From Actinomycetota bacterium (GTDB lineage Bacteria; Actinomycetota; Thermoleophilia; Solirubrobacterales; Solirubrobacteraceae), in NCBI GenBank assembly GCA_018268595.1, contig JAFDWH010000013.1:186001-250000 (forward strand): a stretch of DNA of 64,000 bases, written 5' to 3'. Positions 1 to 7,811 of this stretch are shown here, in pieces (positions within the stretch are counted from its first letter, which is position 1; each line of letters begins with the position of its first letter). The position numbers were made by a program, and so were the translations under genes. The notes under the pieces were generated by a model. It was not told the DNA's origin and made no database searches. It was given only the letters and a program-made list of their open reading frames with translations.

Positions 1-196
1 CGAGCTGAACAACCTCACGCGCGTCCCGATCAAGCTCTCGCCGGGCGTGCTGATCGCGCAGCTGTCGTTCATGACGCTCGACCGCCCGGCGCGGAGGCCG
101 TACGGCAGCGCCGAGCTGGGCTCGCACTACCAGGGCCAGCGCGAGGCGACCGAGTCGCGTTACGAAGGTTCCCCCGCCGTTCGGCCGATCGGTTAG
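1..196 (+). CDS. dcd: dCTP deaminase, C-terminal end (partial)
   Basis: The window opens inside a gene read from base 2 to the TAG at 194-196, giving 64 residues. The segment contains LSPGVLIAQLSFMTLD, then PYGSAELGSHYQGQREATES, which is the characteristic C-terminal end of dCTP deaminase (Dcd), where the YGS and YQGQ segments help form the nucleotide-binding pocket. Dcd converts dCTP to dUTP (or directly to dUMP in bifunctional forms) in cytoplasmic thymidylate supply. The start and the catalytic Glu lie outside the window, so mono- or bifunctional status cannot be told. Confidence 0.88.
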   Translation, partial: ELNNLTRVPIKLSPGVLIAQLSFMTLDRPARRPYGSAELGSHYQGQREATESRYEGSPAVRPIG

Positions 197-207
197 GCTC
201 GCGCGCG

Positions 208-420
208 ATGCTTCCCCTGATCGCAGCCGTCGCCGAGCACGGCTCGAAGACGGCCTTCTACGTCGCCGGCGGCGCGCTCGCCTGCTGGGCGGTGCTGATC
301 GGCGTGATCGGCGTGACGCGCCCCGCGTTTCCGCGCGGCGCGGGCGCCGCGCGCGGCGTGATGGCGGTCAGCGGCGTGCTGATGGTCGCCGCGATGGCGA
401 CCGCCGTCATCACCTCGTAG
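208..420 (+). CDS. Small two-helix membrane protein
   Basis: A 70-residue protein beginning 11 bp after the dcd stop. Two hydrophobic stretches are visible (about residues 16-37 and 49-68) separated by a short basic loop (RPAFPRGAGAAR), so it is probably a small integral membrane protein with two transmembrane helices. No recognised motif. The short spacing suggests it is read with dcd. No strong Shine-Dalgarno is seen before ATG 208, so the start is tentative. Function unknown. Confidence 0.55.
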   Translation: MLPLIAAVAEHGSKTAFYVAGGALACWAVLIGVIGVTRPAFPRGAGAARGVMAVSGVLMVAAMATAVITS

Positions 421-522
421 CCCGCGCTCAGCTGAACGCTGGCGTGTTCACAAGCCGCACGTCGGCTGGGCAGCTCGATGCGGTAGAACGGGTAGGAGAC
501 CTTGCACGCATATGGGAGAGCC

Positions 523-1857
<1,335 letters not shown>

Positions 1858-1875
1858 CCGGAGCGGGACCCGCCC

Positions 1876-1904
1876 CCGGCGGCGCGCCGAACGCGCGCCG
1901 CCGG
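1876..1904. terminator. GC-rich hairpin between convergent genes
   Basis: A second perfect 11-bp stem, 1876-1886 with 1894-1904, loop of 7. It lies between the convergent ends of gltA and the sedolisin gene (stop at 1920) and could terminate both directions. It lacks a T-run on either side, as is common in very GC-rich actinobacteria. Confidence 0.5.
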
Positions 1905-1919
1905 AGACCGGCGCCGGAT

Positions 1920-3119
1920 CTAGAAGCCGCCGACGCCGTTCGGCGTGCCGAGGCCGGTCGGTCCGTCGTAGCCGGCGGCGGCGGCGCAGATCGTCGCCCC
2001 GGAGCAGCTCCCGTTCGAGCCGCTCGTGACGTCGTGCAGCGCCGACGCGTTCGCGTACGCGAGTGAGGCCGGGTAGGCGGCCGTCGCGGCGTTGCCCGCG
2101 AGCGCGTAGACGCCCGCGATCAGCGGCGCCGAGAGGCTCGTGCCGCCGACCTTGAACCAGCCGCTGCGCCCCTGGTAGCGCGTCGTGTCGTAGACGGCGG
2201 CGCCGGTGGCCGGGTCCGCGTCGGCCGCGACGTCGGCGATGCCGCGCTGCGTGCCGCAGCCGGTGAGCGACCAGCTCGTGAGGCTCGTCTGCCACGGCTG
2301 CGCGGACAGGTACGCGCTGCAGCCGCTGCCGGCGCCACTCCAGACCGTCTCGCCCGCCCACGCGTTGGCCGTGCCGAGCGTCAGCGTCGTGCCGCCGACC
2401 GCGACGACCGTCGGCGCGGCCGCCGGGAAGCTGCTGCCGTAGCCGCTGTCGCCCGACGACGCCGTGATCGCGATCCCGGGATGGTCGTAGGCCGTGACGG
2501 TCGACTCGCCGGAGTACTCGGAGCCGCCGTAGCTGTTGGAGATCTCGGTGGCGCCCAGTCCCGCGGCCGTGTTGACCGCGGCGGCGAGGTTGGCGAGGCT
2601 GTTCGAGCTGGCCTCGACGAGCAGCAGCTTGCAGTTCGGGCAGATCGCGTGCGCGATCTCGACGTCGAGCGCGATCTCGAGCGCCCAGCCGGCGTTCTTG
2701 CTCGGGTACGAGCCGGCGACGCCGTTCTGGTTGACCTTCTTGAAGCAGCCGTTCGAGGTCGGGCACTGCGGCAGGCCGTAGGCGGTGCTGTAGGCGGCGA
2801 GGTCGCTGGCGACCGTCCCGCTGTCATACGCGTCGACGATCGCGATCGTCTGCGCCGACGGCGCGCCGCTCGGCAGGCCGTACGCGGTGCGGAACTGGGC
2901 GGGGCCGTAGCCGGACGGAGCCGGGGTGACGCTCGGCGTCCCGTGCGCGTCGGTCACGACGTGCGCGTGGCAGAGCGCGGCGCCGCGGTTGGCGGGGCCG
3001 GGGCAGACCGGGCGGTGCGACTGACCGGCGGCGCCGGCGCCCGGGGCCGCGGCGAGGCCGAGCAGCGCGACGGCGCCGGCGGCGGTGAGCGTGCGACGGA
3101 GAGCGTTCATGAGGCGCAT
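1920..3119 (-). CDS. Secreted sedolisin-type (S53) serine-carboxyl protease
   Basis: 399 residues with an N-terminal signal peptide (RR near 8-9, hydrophobic core about 11-30). The S53 catalytic set is present: ALEIALDVE with Glu148 and Asp152 in the E-x3-D spacing, SSGDSGYG with the oxyanion Asp224, and GGTSLSAP with nucleophile Ser328. Sedolisins are acid-active extracellular endopeptidases. Only about 60 residues separate the signal peptide from the catalytic domain, so the usual long activation propeptide is missing. A cysteine-rich pattern (NGC, CPNC, GSGC, TGCG, GSCSG) suggests disulfides outside the cell. ATG 3119 is used; ATG 3110 is equally possible. Confidence 0.88.
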   Translation of the reverse strand: MRLMNALRRTLTAAGAVALLGLAAAPGAGAAGQSHRPVCPGPANRGAALCHAHVVTDAHGTPSVTPAPSGYGPAQFRTAYGLPSGAPSAQTIAIVDAYDSGTVASDLAAYSTAYGLPQCPTSNGCFKKVNQNGVAGSYPSKNAGWALEIALDVEIAHAICPNCKLLLVEASSNSLANLAAAVNTAAGLGATEISNSYGGSEYSGESTVTAYDHPGIAITASSGDSGYGSSFPAAAPTVVAVGGTTLTLGTANAWAGETVWSGAGSGCSAYLSAQPWQTSLTSWSLTGCGTQRGIADVAADADPATGAAVYDTTRYQGRSGWFKVGGTSLSAPLIAGVYALAGNAATAAYPASLAYANASALHDVTSGSNGSCSGATICAAAAGYDGPTGLGTPNGVGGF

Positions 3120-3163
3120 GACTCTAGCGGCCGGAGTGTCGCCGGGGGCTAGGATCGCGGCGG

Positions 3164-3544
3164 ATGGCCCGCTCCTATCGTCTGCTCGTGCGCGAGGGTC
3201 CGCGCGTCACGCGGGCGCGCTTCGGCTCGCTCGACGCGGCGCTCGACGCGCTCGCGGCCGACGTCGTGCGGCTGAGCGCCCGGCCGGAGCGGGCCGCGAT
3301 CGACCTGAAGGTGCGCCGCTTCGAGCCGATCGCGCAGGTCGTCGCACGTACGGAGCTGAGCGGGCCGCAGCGGCTGCTGCCGCGCGTGCGGGCGGGCGTG
3401 GACGTCCGCGGCGACGGCTCGGCCGAGGCGTGGACCGGCCAGGCCAGGCGGCGGGTGGTCGCCCAGCAGGAGGGCGAGTCGGCGGTCGCCGCGCTGCGGC
3501 GGGTGCTGGCCGCTCAGGACGGCGGCGCGCCGAGCGCGAGCTGA
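3164..3544 (+). CDS. Conserved hypothetical protein, 126 aa
   Basis: Soluble, Arg-rich protein of 126 residues starting MARSYRLLVREGPRV, divergent from the sedolisin gene (44 bp apart). No signal peptide or membrane segment. The pattern (short beta-rich start, a helix rich in Ala/Leu, then RAGVDVRGDGSAEAW) resembles a small alpha/beta protein, but I recognise no family. Its last 31 bases overlap the tail of the convergent kinase gene. Kept as real because it has a clear start, normal composition and fills a divergent gap. Confidence 0.55.
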   Translation: MARSYRLLVREGPRVTRARFGSLDAALDALAADVVRLSARPERAAIDLKVRRFEPIAQVVARTELSGPQRLLPRVRAGVDVRGDGSAEAWTGQARRRVVAQQEGESAVAALRRVLAAQDGGAPSAS

Positions 3545-4377
3545 GCGGCGTAGGGCCCGCGGCCGGTCAGGCAGTGGGCACCGCAGCGCGCGGCGAGGTC
3601 GAGCGCGGCCGGCAGCGCCGTCCCGGCGGCGAGCGCGTAGGTGAGCCCGGCGGCGAACGAGTCGCCGCAGCCGTACGCGTCGACCGGCGGGCCGGGCAGC
3701 TCGGCTGCCGGCCACGTCCCGCTCGCGCCGTCCGCGCCCAGCCAGCGCCCGCCGCGCGCGCCGTCGGTGAGGACCGTCGCAAGCGGCGGCGCCGGCAGCG
3801 CAGCGAGGCCGGCGCGCTCCCTCTCGTCGCGGCCGCTGGCGACGAGCACGTCGGGCACGATCCCGCCGTCGAGCAGCGCGTCGGCGGCGCGCGCGGTCGC
3901 GACCAGCACGCGGGCGGCACGCGCCGCGCGGGCGGCCGCGCCGTCGCCGCCGGTCAGGTAGACGCCGTCGCATGCGGCCAGCCGCTCCCACGGCAGCGCG
4001 TCGGCGCCGTGCGGGACGAGCCGCTCGCCGAGCACCGTGATCGTGCGCTCGGCGTGCGCGTCGAGGTGCGTGAAGGCGCGCCGCTGCGGGCGCGGGCGGA
4101 TCGCCGCGTGCAGCTCCAGGCCGTGCGTCCCGCGCAGCTCGGCGCCGGCGCGGCGGGCGCGCTCGTCGACGCCGAGCGCGGTCAGGAAGAGCGCCGCGCC
4201 CGCGAGCTTGCGCAGCTGCACCGCGGCGACCGCGCCGCCGCCGGCCGGCAGCTCGAAGGCGTCGCTCGCGGCGACGATCTCCCCCGGGACCGGCACGTGC
4301 TCGACGAGCGCGAAGTCGAGCCACTCGACGTGCCCGACGACGGCGACGCGCACGCGCTCCGTGCGGGCCCGGCTCAC
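3514..4377 (-). CDS. PfkB-family carbohydrate/nucleoside kinase
   Basis: 287-residue kinase of the ribokinase/PfkB fold. It begins with VAVVGHVEWLDFALVEHVP, has an early glycine-rich segment (ELPAGGGAVAAV) that caps the substrate, and ends with the PfkB signature PVDAYGCGDSFAAGLTYAL, whose GCGDSF holds the anion hole and catalytic Asp. The phosphorylated substrate cannot be assigned. GTG 4377 is chosen because it overlaps the stop of the upstream YgjP-like gene (GTGA), implying translational coupling; a second GTG lies at 4353. The reading frame extends much further upstream but only as an antisense shadow. Confidence 0.85.
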   Translation of the reverse strand: MSRARTERVRVAVVGHVEWLDFALVEHVPVPGEIVAASDAFELPAGGGAVAAVQLRKLAGAALFLTALGVDERARRAGAELRGTHGLELHAAIRPRPQRRAFTHLDAHAERTITVLGERLVPHGADALPWERLAACDGVYLTGGDGAAARAARAARVLVATARAADALLDGGIVPDVLVASGRDERERAGLAALPAPPLATVLTDGARGGRWLGADGASGTWPAAELPGPPVDAYGCGDSFAAGLTYALAAGTALPAALDLAARCGAHCLTGRGPYAAQLALGAPPS

Positions 4378-5042
4378 AGCACGAGCGTCGCGCCGTGGCG
4401 CCGCAGCCAGCCGGCGTGGGCGCGGTAGTCGGGGCAGCGCCCGGCCAGCAGCGCCCAGAAGCGCGGCGAGTGGTCCATCACCTCGAGGTGGCAGACCTCG
4501 TGCCAGACGACGTAGTCGAGCACCGGCGCGGGCGCGAGCAGCAGTCGCCAGTTGAACGACATCGCGCCGGTCGTCGAGCAGCTCGCCCAGCGCGTGCGCT
4601 GGCCGCGGATCGTGAGGCCGCTGTAGGCGGTGCCGGCGGCGGCGGTCGCGGCGTCGAGCCGCGGCGCGATCTCGGCGCGCGCCCGGCGCCGGTACCAGCG
4701 CTCGAGCGCCGGGCGGTGGTCGGCGTCGCCGGGGACCAGCAGCGTCGCGTCGCGGCGGTGCACGCGCGTGCGGTCGCGCTCGCGCACGAGCTGGAGCGTC
4801 TCGCCGAGGTAGGGCACGGTCGCACCGCGCGCGGCGACGGCCGCGCGCGTGCGCTGCAGCTCGGCGACGCGCCGCTCGATCCACGGCCGCAGCTCGCGGA
4901 TCGCCGCCGCCGCCTCGCGCTCGGCCGCGCGGCGCGGCAGCACGACCTCGACGCCGCGCTCCTCGTCGACGCGCACGCGCACGCGGCGGGCGCGGTCCGA
5001 GCGCCGCACGCGGTAGTCGAACGCCGGCTCGTCGTGCGCCAT
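4374..5042 (-). CDS. YgjP/DUF45-like metal-dependent hydrolase
   Basis: 222-residue protein with the RWASCSTTGAMSFNWRLLLAP segment followed by VVWHEVCHLEVMDHSPRFW, the signature of the YgjP/DUF45 (SprT-like minigluzincin) group. HEVCH is the HExxH zinc motif and the His of DHS is the likely third ligand. These enzymes are putative cytoplasmic metallopeptidases of poorly known role. ATG 5042 gives the start MAHDEPAFDYRV. It is the first gene of a two-gene minus-strand unit with the PfkB kinase, and diverges from the gene at 5070 by only 27 bp, so the promoters must overlap. Confidence 0.88.
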   Translation of the reverse strand: MAHDEPAFDYRVRRSDRARRVRVRVDEERGVEVVLPRRAAEREAAAAIRELRPWIERRVAELQRTRAAVAARGATVPYLGETLQLVRERDRTRVHRRDATLLVPGDADHRPALERWYRRRARAEIAPRLDAATAAAGTAYSGLTIRGQRTRWASCSTTGAMSFNWRLLLAPAPVLDYVVWHEVCHLEVMDHSPRFWALLAGRCPDYRAHAGWLRRHGATLVL

Positions 5043-5069
5043 CGCGCGGGAGGGTACGCTGGCGGCGCG

Positions 5070-5372
5070 ATGGAGCGCTGGCGCGTGCCGCTTCCCCCCG
5101 CCGTCCGACCGCCGTTCGAGGTGTTCGTCAACGGCGTGCCCCAGCAGGAGGGCGCCGACTACGAGCTGGCGCCCGGCGGCGACGCGCTGCTGTTCGCACG
5201 CGAGCTGGCGCAGGAGGGCAAGCTCGGCTTCTGGCGCTGGTTCCTCGGCGCCTGGGGGATCGGCACCTACCGCCGCAACGACGTCGTCGACGTGCGCTAC
5301 ACGCTCGACGGCCGCACGCTCGTGGCGCATGCGCTGCCGGTGCATGCGCCGAACGATCAGCCCGCCAGCTGA
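5070..5372 (+). CDS. Conserved hypothetical protein, 100 aa
   Basis: 100 residues. The central part, FEVFVNGVPQQEGADYEL, and the later GFWRWFLGAWGIGTYR look like a beta-rich domain; I have seen this pattern in actinobacterial hypothetical proteins but know no function. ATG 5070 lies 27 bp from the divergent YgjP-like gene. Its stop at 5370-5372 touches the first HipB operator copy (5373), so anything binding there sits right at its 3-prime end. Confidence 0.7.
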   Translation: MERWRVPLPPAVRPPFEVFVNGVPQQEGADYELAPGGDALLFARELAQEGKLGFWRWFLGAWGIGTYRRNDVVDVRYTLDGRTLVAHALPVHAPNDQPAS

Positions 5373-5462
5373 TACCGATCGATCACATATCGGCTTGTTT
5401 TGGCGTCCTGATACCGATCGGTAGCAAAATCCGCCGTGAGGTGATAATGTGATCGATCGGTA
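5373..5462. promoter_or_regulatory. Symmetric three-site operator before hipBA
   Basis: Three related sites: TACCGATCGATCACAT at 5373-5388, the perfect palindrome TACCGATCGGTA at 5412-5423, and the exact reverse complement of the first, ATGTGATCGATCGGTA, at 5447-5462. The outer copies are centred 37 bp to either side of the palindrome centre, so the whole 90-bp block is symmetric. GATAAT at 5443-5448 is a good -10 candidate lying partly in the third site, which would place the start of transcription inside the operator. HipB proteins bind such repeats and autorepress; assignment to this HipB is inferred from position. Confidence 0.72.
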
Positions 5463-5464
5463 CC

Positions 5465-5680
5465 ATGATTGTCTCGGATACCCACGAGTTCGGCCGTGAG
5501 GTCCGCGCCTTGCGCGCCGGGCGCGAGCTGACACAGGAGCAGCTCGCCGACGCCATCGGAGTCAACCGCCGCGTCATTGGAGAGCTCGAGCGCGGCAAGG
5601 GATCGGTGCGTTTGGAGATCGCGCTCGCGGCGGCGCGCGCAGTCGGCCTGGATGTCGAGCTGCGGCGGCGCGGCGGATGA
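5465..5680 (+). CDS. hipB: HipB-like antitoxin, XRE-type repressor
   Basis: 71-residue XRE/Cro-type helix-turn-helix protein: FGREVRALRAGRELTQEQLA, then DAIGVNRRVIGELERGKGS, a canonical HTH_3 with the recognition helix at VNRRVIGELE. In HipBA modules this protein neutralises HipA and represses the operon. Its ATG at 5465 lies only 2 bp after the third operator copy and has no evident Shine-Dalgarno, so the message may have a very short leader. The stop overlaps the hipA start (ATGA). Confidence 0.88.
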   Translation: MIVSDTHEFGREVRALRAGRELTQEQLADAIGVNRRVIGELERGKGSVRLEIALAAARAVGLDVELRRRGG

Positions 5681-6882
5681 GCGAGGAGCTGTTCGCCTAC
5701 CTCGCGAACCGACGAGCGGGCCGCCTCATCCGCAAGGACAACGGCAACCTGCAATTCCGTTACGACGACGGTTACGCCGGACCGCCGTTGTCGCATGCGA
5801 TGCCGCTGCAGGCGGAAGCACATCCCCATGCCGTCTGCCACGCCGTGTTCGGCGGCCTCCTGCCGGAGGGCGACGGGCGCGAGGCGCTGGCGCGGACGCT
5901 CGGCGTCTCGCCTGGCAACGACTACGGCCTGCTCGCGGAAGTCGGCGGCGACTGCGCAGGCGCGATCACGCTGTTGGCGCCCGACGCGACGCTCGACGCG
6001 CAGCCGCGCACGCGCACGCTCGACGACGAGCAGCTCGACACGCTGCTGCGCGCGCTCCCCCAGCGCCCGCTCGGCGCCGACCCGAGTGAGGGCGTGCGCC
6101 TCTCGCTCGCTGGCGCGCAGCCGAAGCTGCCGGTGGTGATCGAGGACGGACGGATCGCGCTACCGCTGAACGCCGCGACGCCCACGACGCACATCCTCAA
6201 GCCGGAGCCCGCGCGCTTCCCGGGGCTCGTCGCGAACGAGGCGTTCTGCATGCGCCTCGCGAGAGCGACAGGACTGCTCGCCGCCGCGGTCGAGACGGCG
6301 ACGAGCGTCTCGGGCTTGCCCTATCTGATCGTCGAGCGCTACGACCGCGACCTCACGAGCGATCCGATCCGACGCCTCCATCAGGAGGACGCCTGCCAAG
6401 CGCTCGGGATCCCGTCAGACCGCAAGTACCAGGCGGAGGGCGGCCCCGGCGTCCGCGAGCTGGCCGAACTGCTCCGCAGCGCCACGGCCGTGCCGGCGCA
6501 GGAGCTGCCGCGCTTCTGGCAAGCGCTCGTGTTCAACTGGCTGGTCGGCAACTGCGACGCGCACGGGAAGAACTTCTCGCTGCTGTACGACGGAGGAGCC
6601 CCCACGCTTGCACCGCTCTATGACCTCGTCAGCACGACGGCCTATCCGGAACTGACAACCCGGCTCGCAATGCGCATCGACGGCGCAGCGCAGATCGAGG
6701 AGGTTGACATGGACGGGTGGGTGCGACTCGCCAGAGAGGTGGGCGTCAGCGAGCGCTTCGCGCGACGGACGACCGCCGCGGTCGTCGAGCGCACCCGAGC
6801 GATGCTCACGGAGGTCGTGGCGAGAGTGCTCGCGAATCCGGCCGTCGAGATCGTCAGACGGATCTTGTCGATCCGCCTCTAG
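5677..6882 (+). CDS. hipA: HipA-like Ser/Thr kinase toxin
   Basis: 401 residues. Order of motifs: N-terminal subdomain (FGGLLPEGDGREAL), the Ser loop RLSLAGAQPKL with Ser143 matching the autophosphorylated Ser150 of E. coli HipA, THILKPE, NEAFCMRLAR, YLIVERYDR, LHQEDACQALG, the catalytic loop GNCDAHGKNF with Asp294, and the metal-binding LYDL with Asp316. HipA kinases phosphorylate an aminoacyl-tRNA synthetase (GltX in E. coli) and cause growth arrest; the target here is unknown. All key residues are present so it should be active. ATGA overlap with hipB. Its stop shares a CTAG with the convergent metF stop. Confidence 0.93.
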   Translation: MSEELFAYLANRRAGRLIRKDNGNLQFRYDDGYAGPPLSHAMPLQAEAHPHAVCHAVFGGLLPEGDGREALARTLGVSPGNDYGLLAEVGGDCAGAITLLAPDATLDAQPRTRTLDDEQLDTLLRALPQRPLGADPSEGVRLSLAGAQPKLPVVIEDGRIALPLNAATPTTHILKPEPARFPGLVANEAFCMRLARATGLLAAAVETATSVSGLPYLIVERYDRDLTSDPIRRLHQEDACQALGIPSDRKYQAEGGPGVRELAELLRSATAVPAQELPRFWQALVFNWLVGNCDAHGKNFSLLYDGGAPTLAPLYDLVSTTAYPELTTRLAMRIDGAAQIEEVDMDGWVRLAREVGVSERFARRTTAAVVERTRAMLTEVVARVLANPAVEIVRRILSIRL

Positions 6883-7799
6883 GCCAACGCACCCAGCGCG
6901 GGCTCGCCGCCGGCGCGGCGCTCCCACGGGCGCTGGAGGCGCAGCGCGGAGAGGATCGCGCGGGTGGCGGGGGAGCGGTTGAGCGTGTAGAAGTGGATGC
7001 CGGGGGCGCCGCATGCGAGCAGCTCGGCGCACTGGAGCGTCGCGTAGGCGACGCCGAGGTCGGCGACCGCCTCCGGGTCGTCGCGGCGCGCGTCGAGCGC
7101 GGCGAGCAGCGGCGCGGGGATCGTCGCGCCGCACAGCTGCGTGAAGCGCTTGATCTGCTCCCCGTTCGTGATCGGCATGATCCCCGGCACGATCGGCGCC
7201 TCGATGCCGGCGGCGCGCGCCTCCTCGACGAAGCGGAAGTACGCCTCGTTGTCGAAGAACAACTGCGTGATCAGCACCTTCACGCCCGCGTCGACCTTCT
7301 CCTTCAGGTGGCGCAGGTCGGTCTCCGGGTCGGACGCCTCCGGGTGCATCTCGGGATAGCAGGCGCCGACGAGGCAGAAGTCGTAGTCGGCCGCCGCGAG
7401 CGTCGCCAGCTCGGTCGCGTGGCTCAGGCCGCCCTCGGTCGCGACGAACGCGCTCTCGCCGCGCGGTGGGTCCCCGCGCAGCGTCAGCACGTTGTCGATG
7501 CCGGCGGCGCGCATCTGGTCGAGCGCGCCGCGCAGGTCCGCGACCGTCGCGCCCACGCAGGTGAAGTGCGCCATCGCCTCCAGCCCGTGCCTCGCGCGGA
7601 TGTTGCTGACGATCTCGATCGTCTTCTCGCGCGTCGAGCCGCCCGCGCCCCAGGTGACCGACACGAACGCCGGCTCCAGCGAGCGCAGCGCCTCGAGCGC
7701 CGCGTACAGGTTGCGCTCGCCCTCCTCGGTCTTCGGCGGGAAGAACTCGAAGGAGAAGACCGGGTCGCCGTCCGCGGCGATGATCTCGTCGATCCGCAT
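6879..7799 (-). CDS. metF: Methylenetetrahydrofolate reductase
   Basis: 306-residue FAD-dependent enzyme reducing 5,10-methylene-THF to 5-methyl-THF for methionine synthesis. It starts MRIDEIIAADGDPVFSFEFF with the family FSFEFFPPKTEEGE segment, VSVTWGAGGSTREKT, LTLRGDPPRGE, FCLVGACYPEMHPE and QLFFDNEAYFRFVEEAR. Full length for a bacterial MetF. It follows the large membrane protein gene by 12 bp, so the two are likely co-transcribed. The stop overlaps that of hipA by 4 bp, tail to tail. Confidence 0.95.
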   Translation of the reverse strand: MRIDEIIAADGDPVFSFEFFPPKTEEGERNLYAALEALRSLEPAFVSVTWGAGGSTREKTIEIVSNIRARHGLEAMAHFTCVGATVADLRGALDQMRAAGIDNVLTLRGDPPRGESAFVATEGGLSHATELATLAAADYDFCLVGACYPEMHPEASDPETDLRHLKEKVDAGVKVLITQLFFDNEAYFRFVEEARAAGIEAPIVPGIMPITNGEQIKRFTQLCGATIPAPLLAALDARRDDPEAVADLGVAYATLQCAELLACGAPGIHFYTLNRSPATRAILSALRLQRPWERRAGGEPALGALA

Positions 7800-7811
7800 C
7801 GTCCTGGCAGT

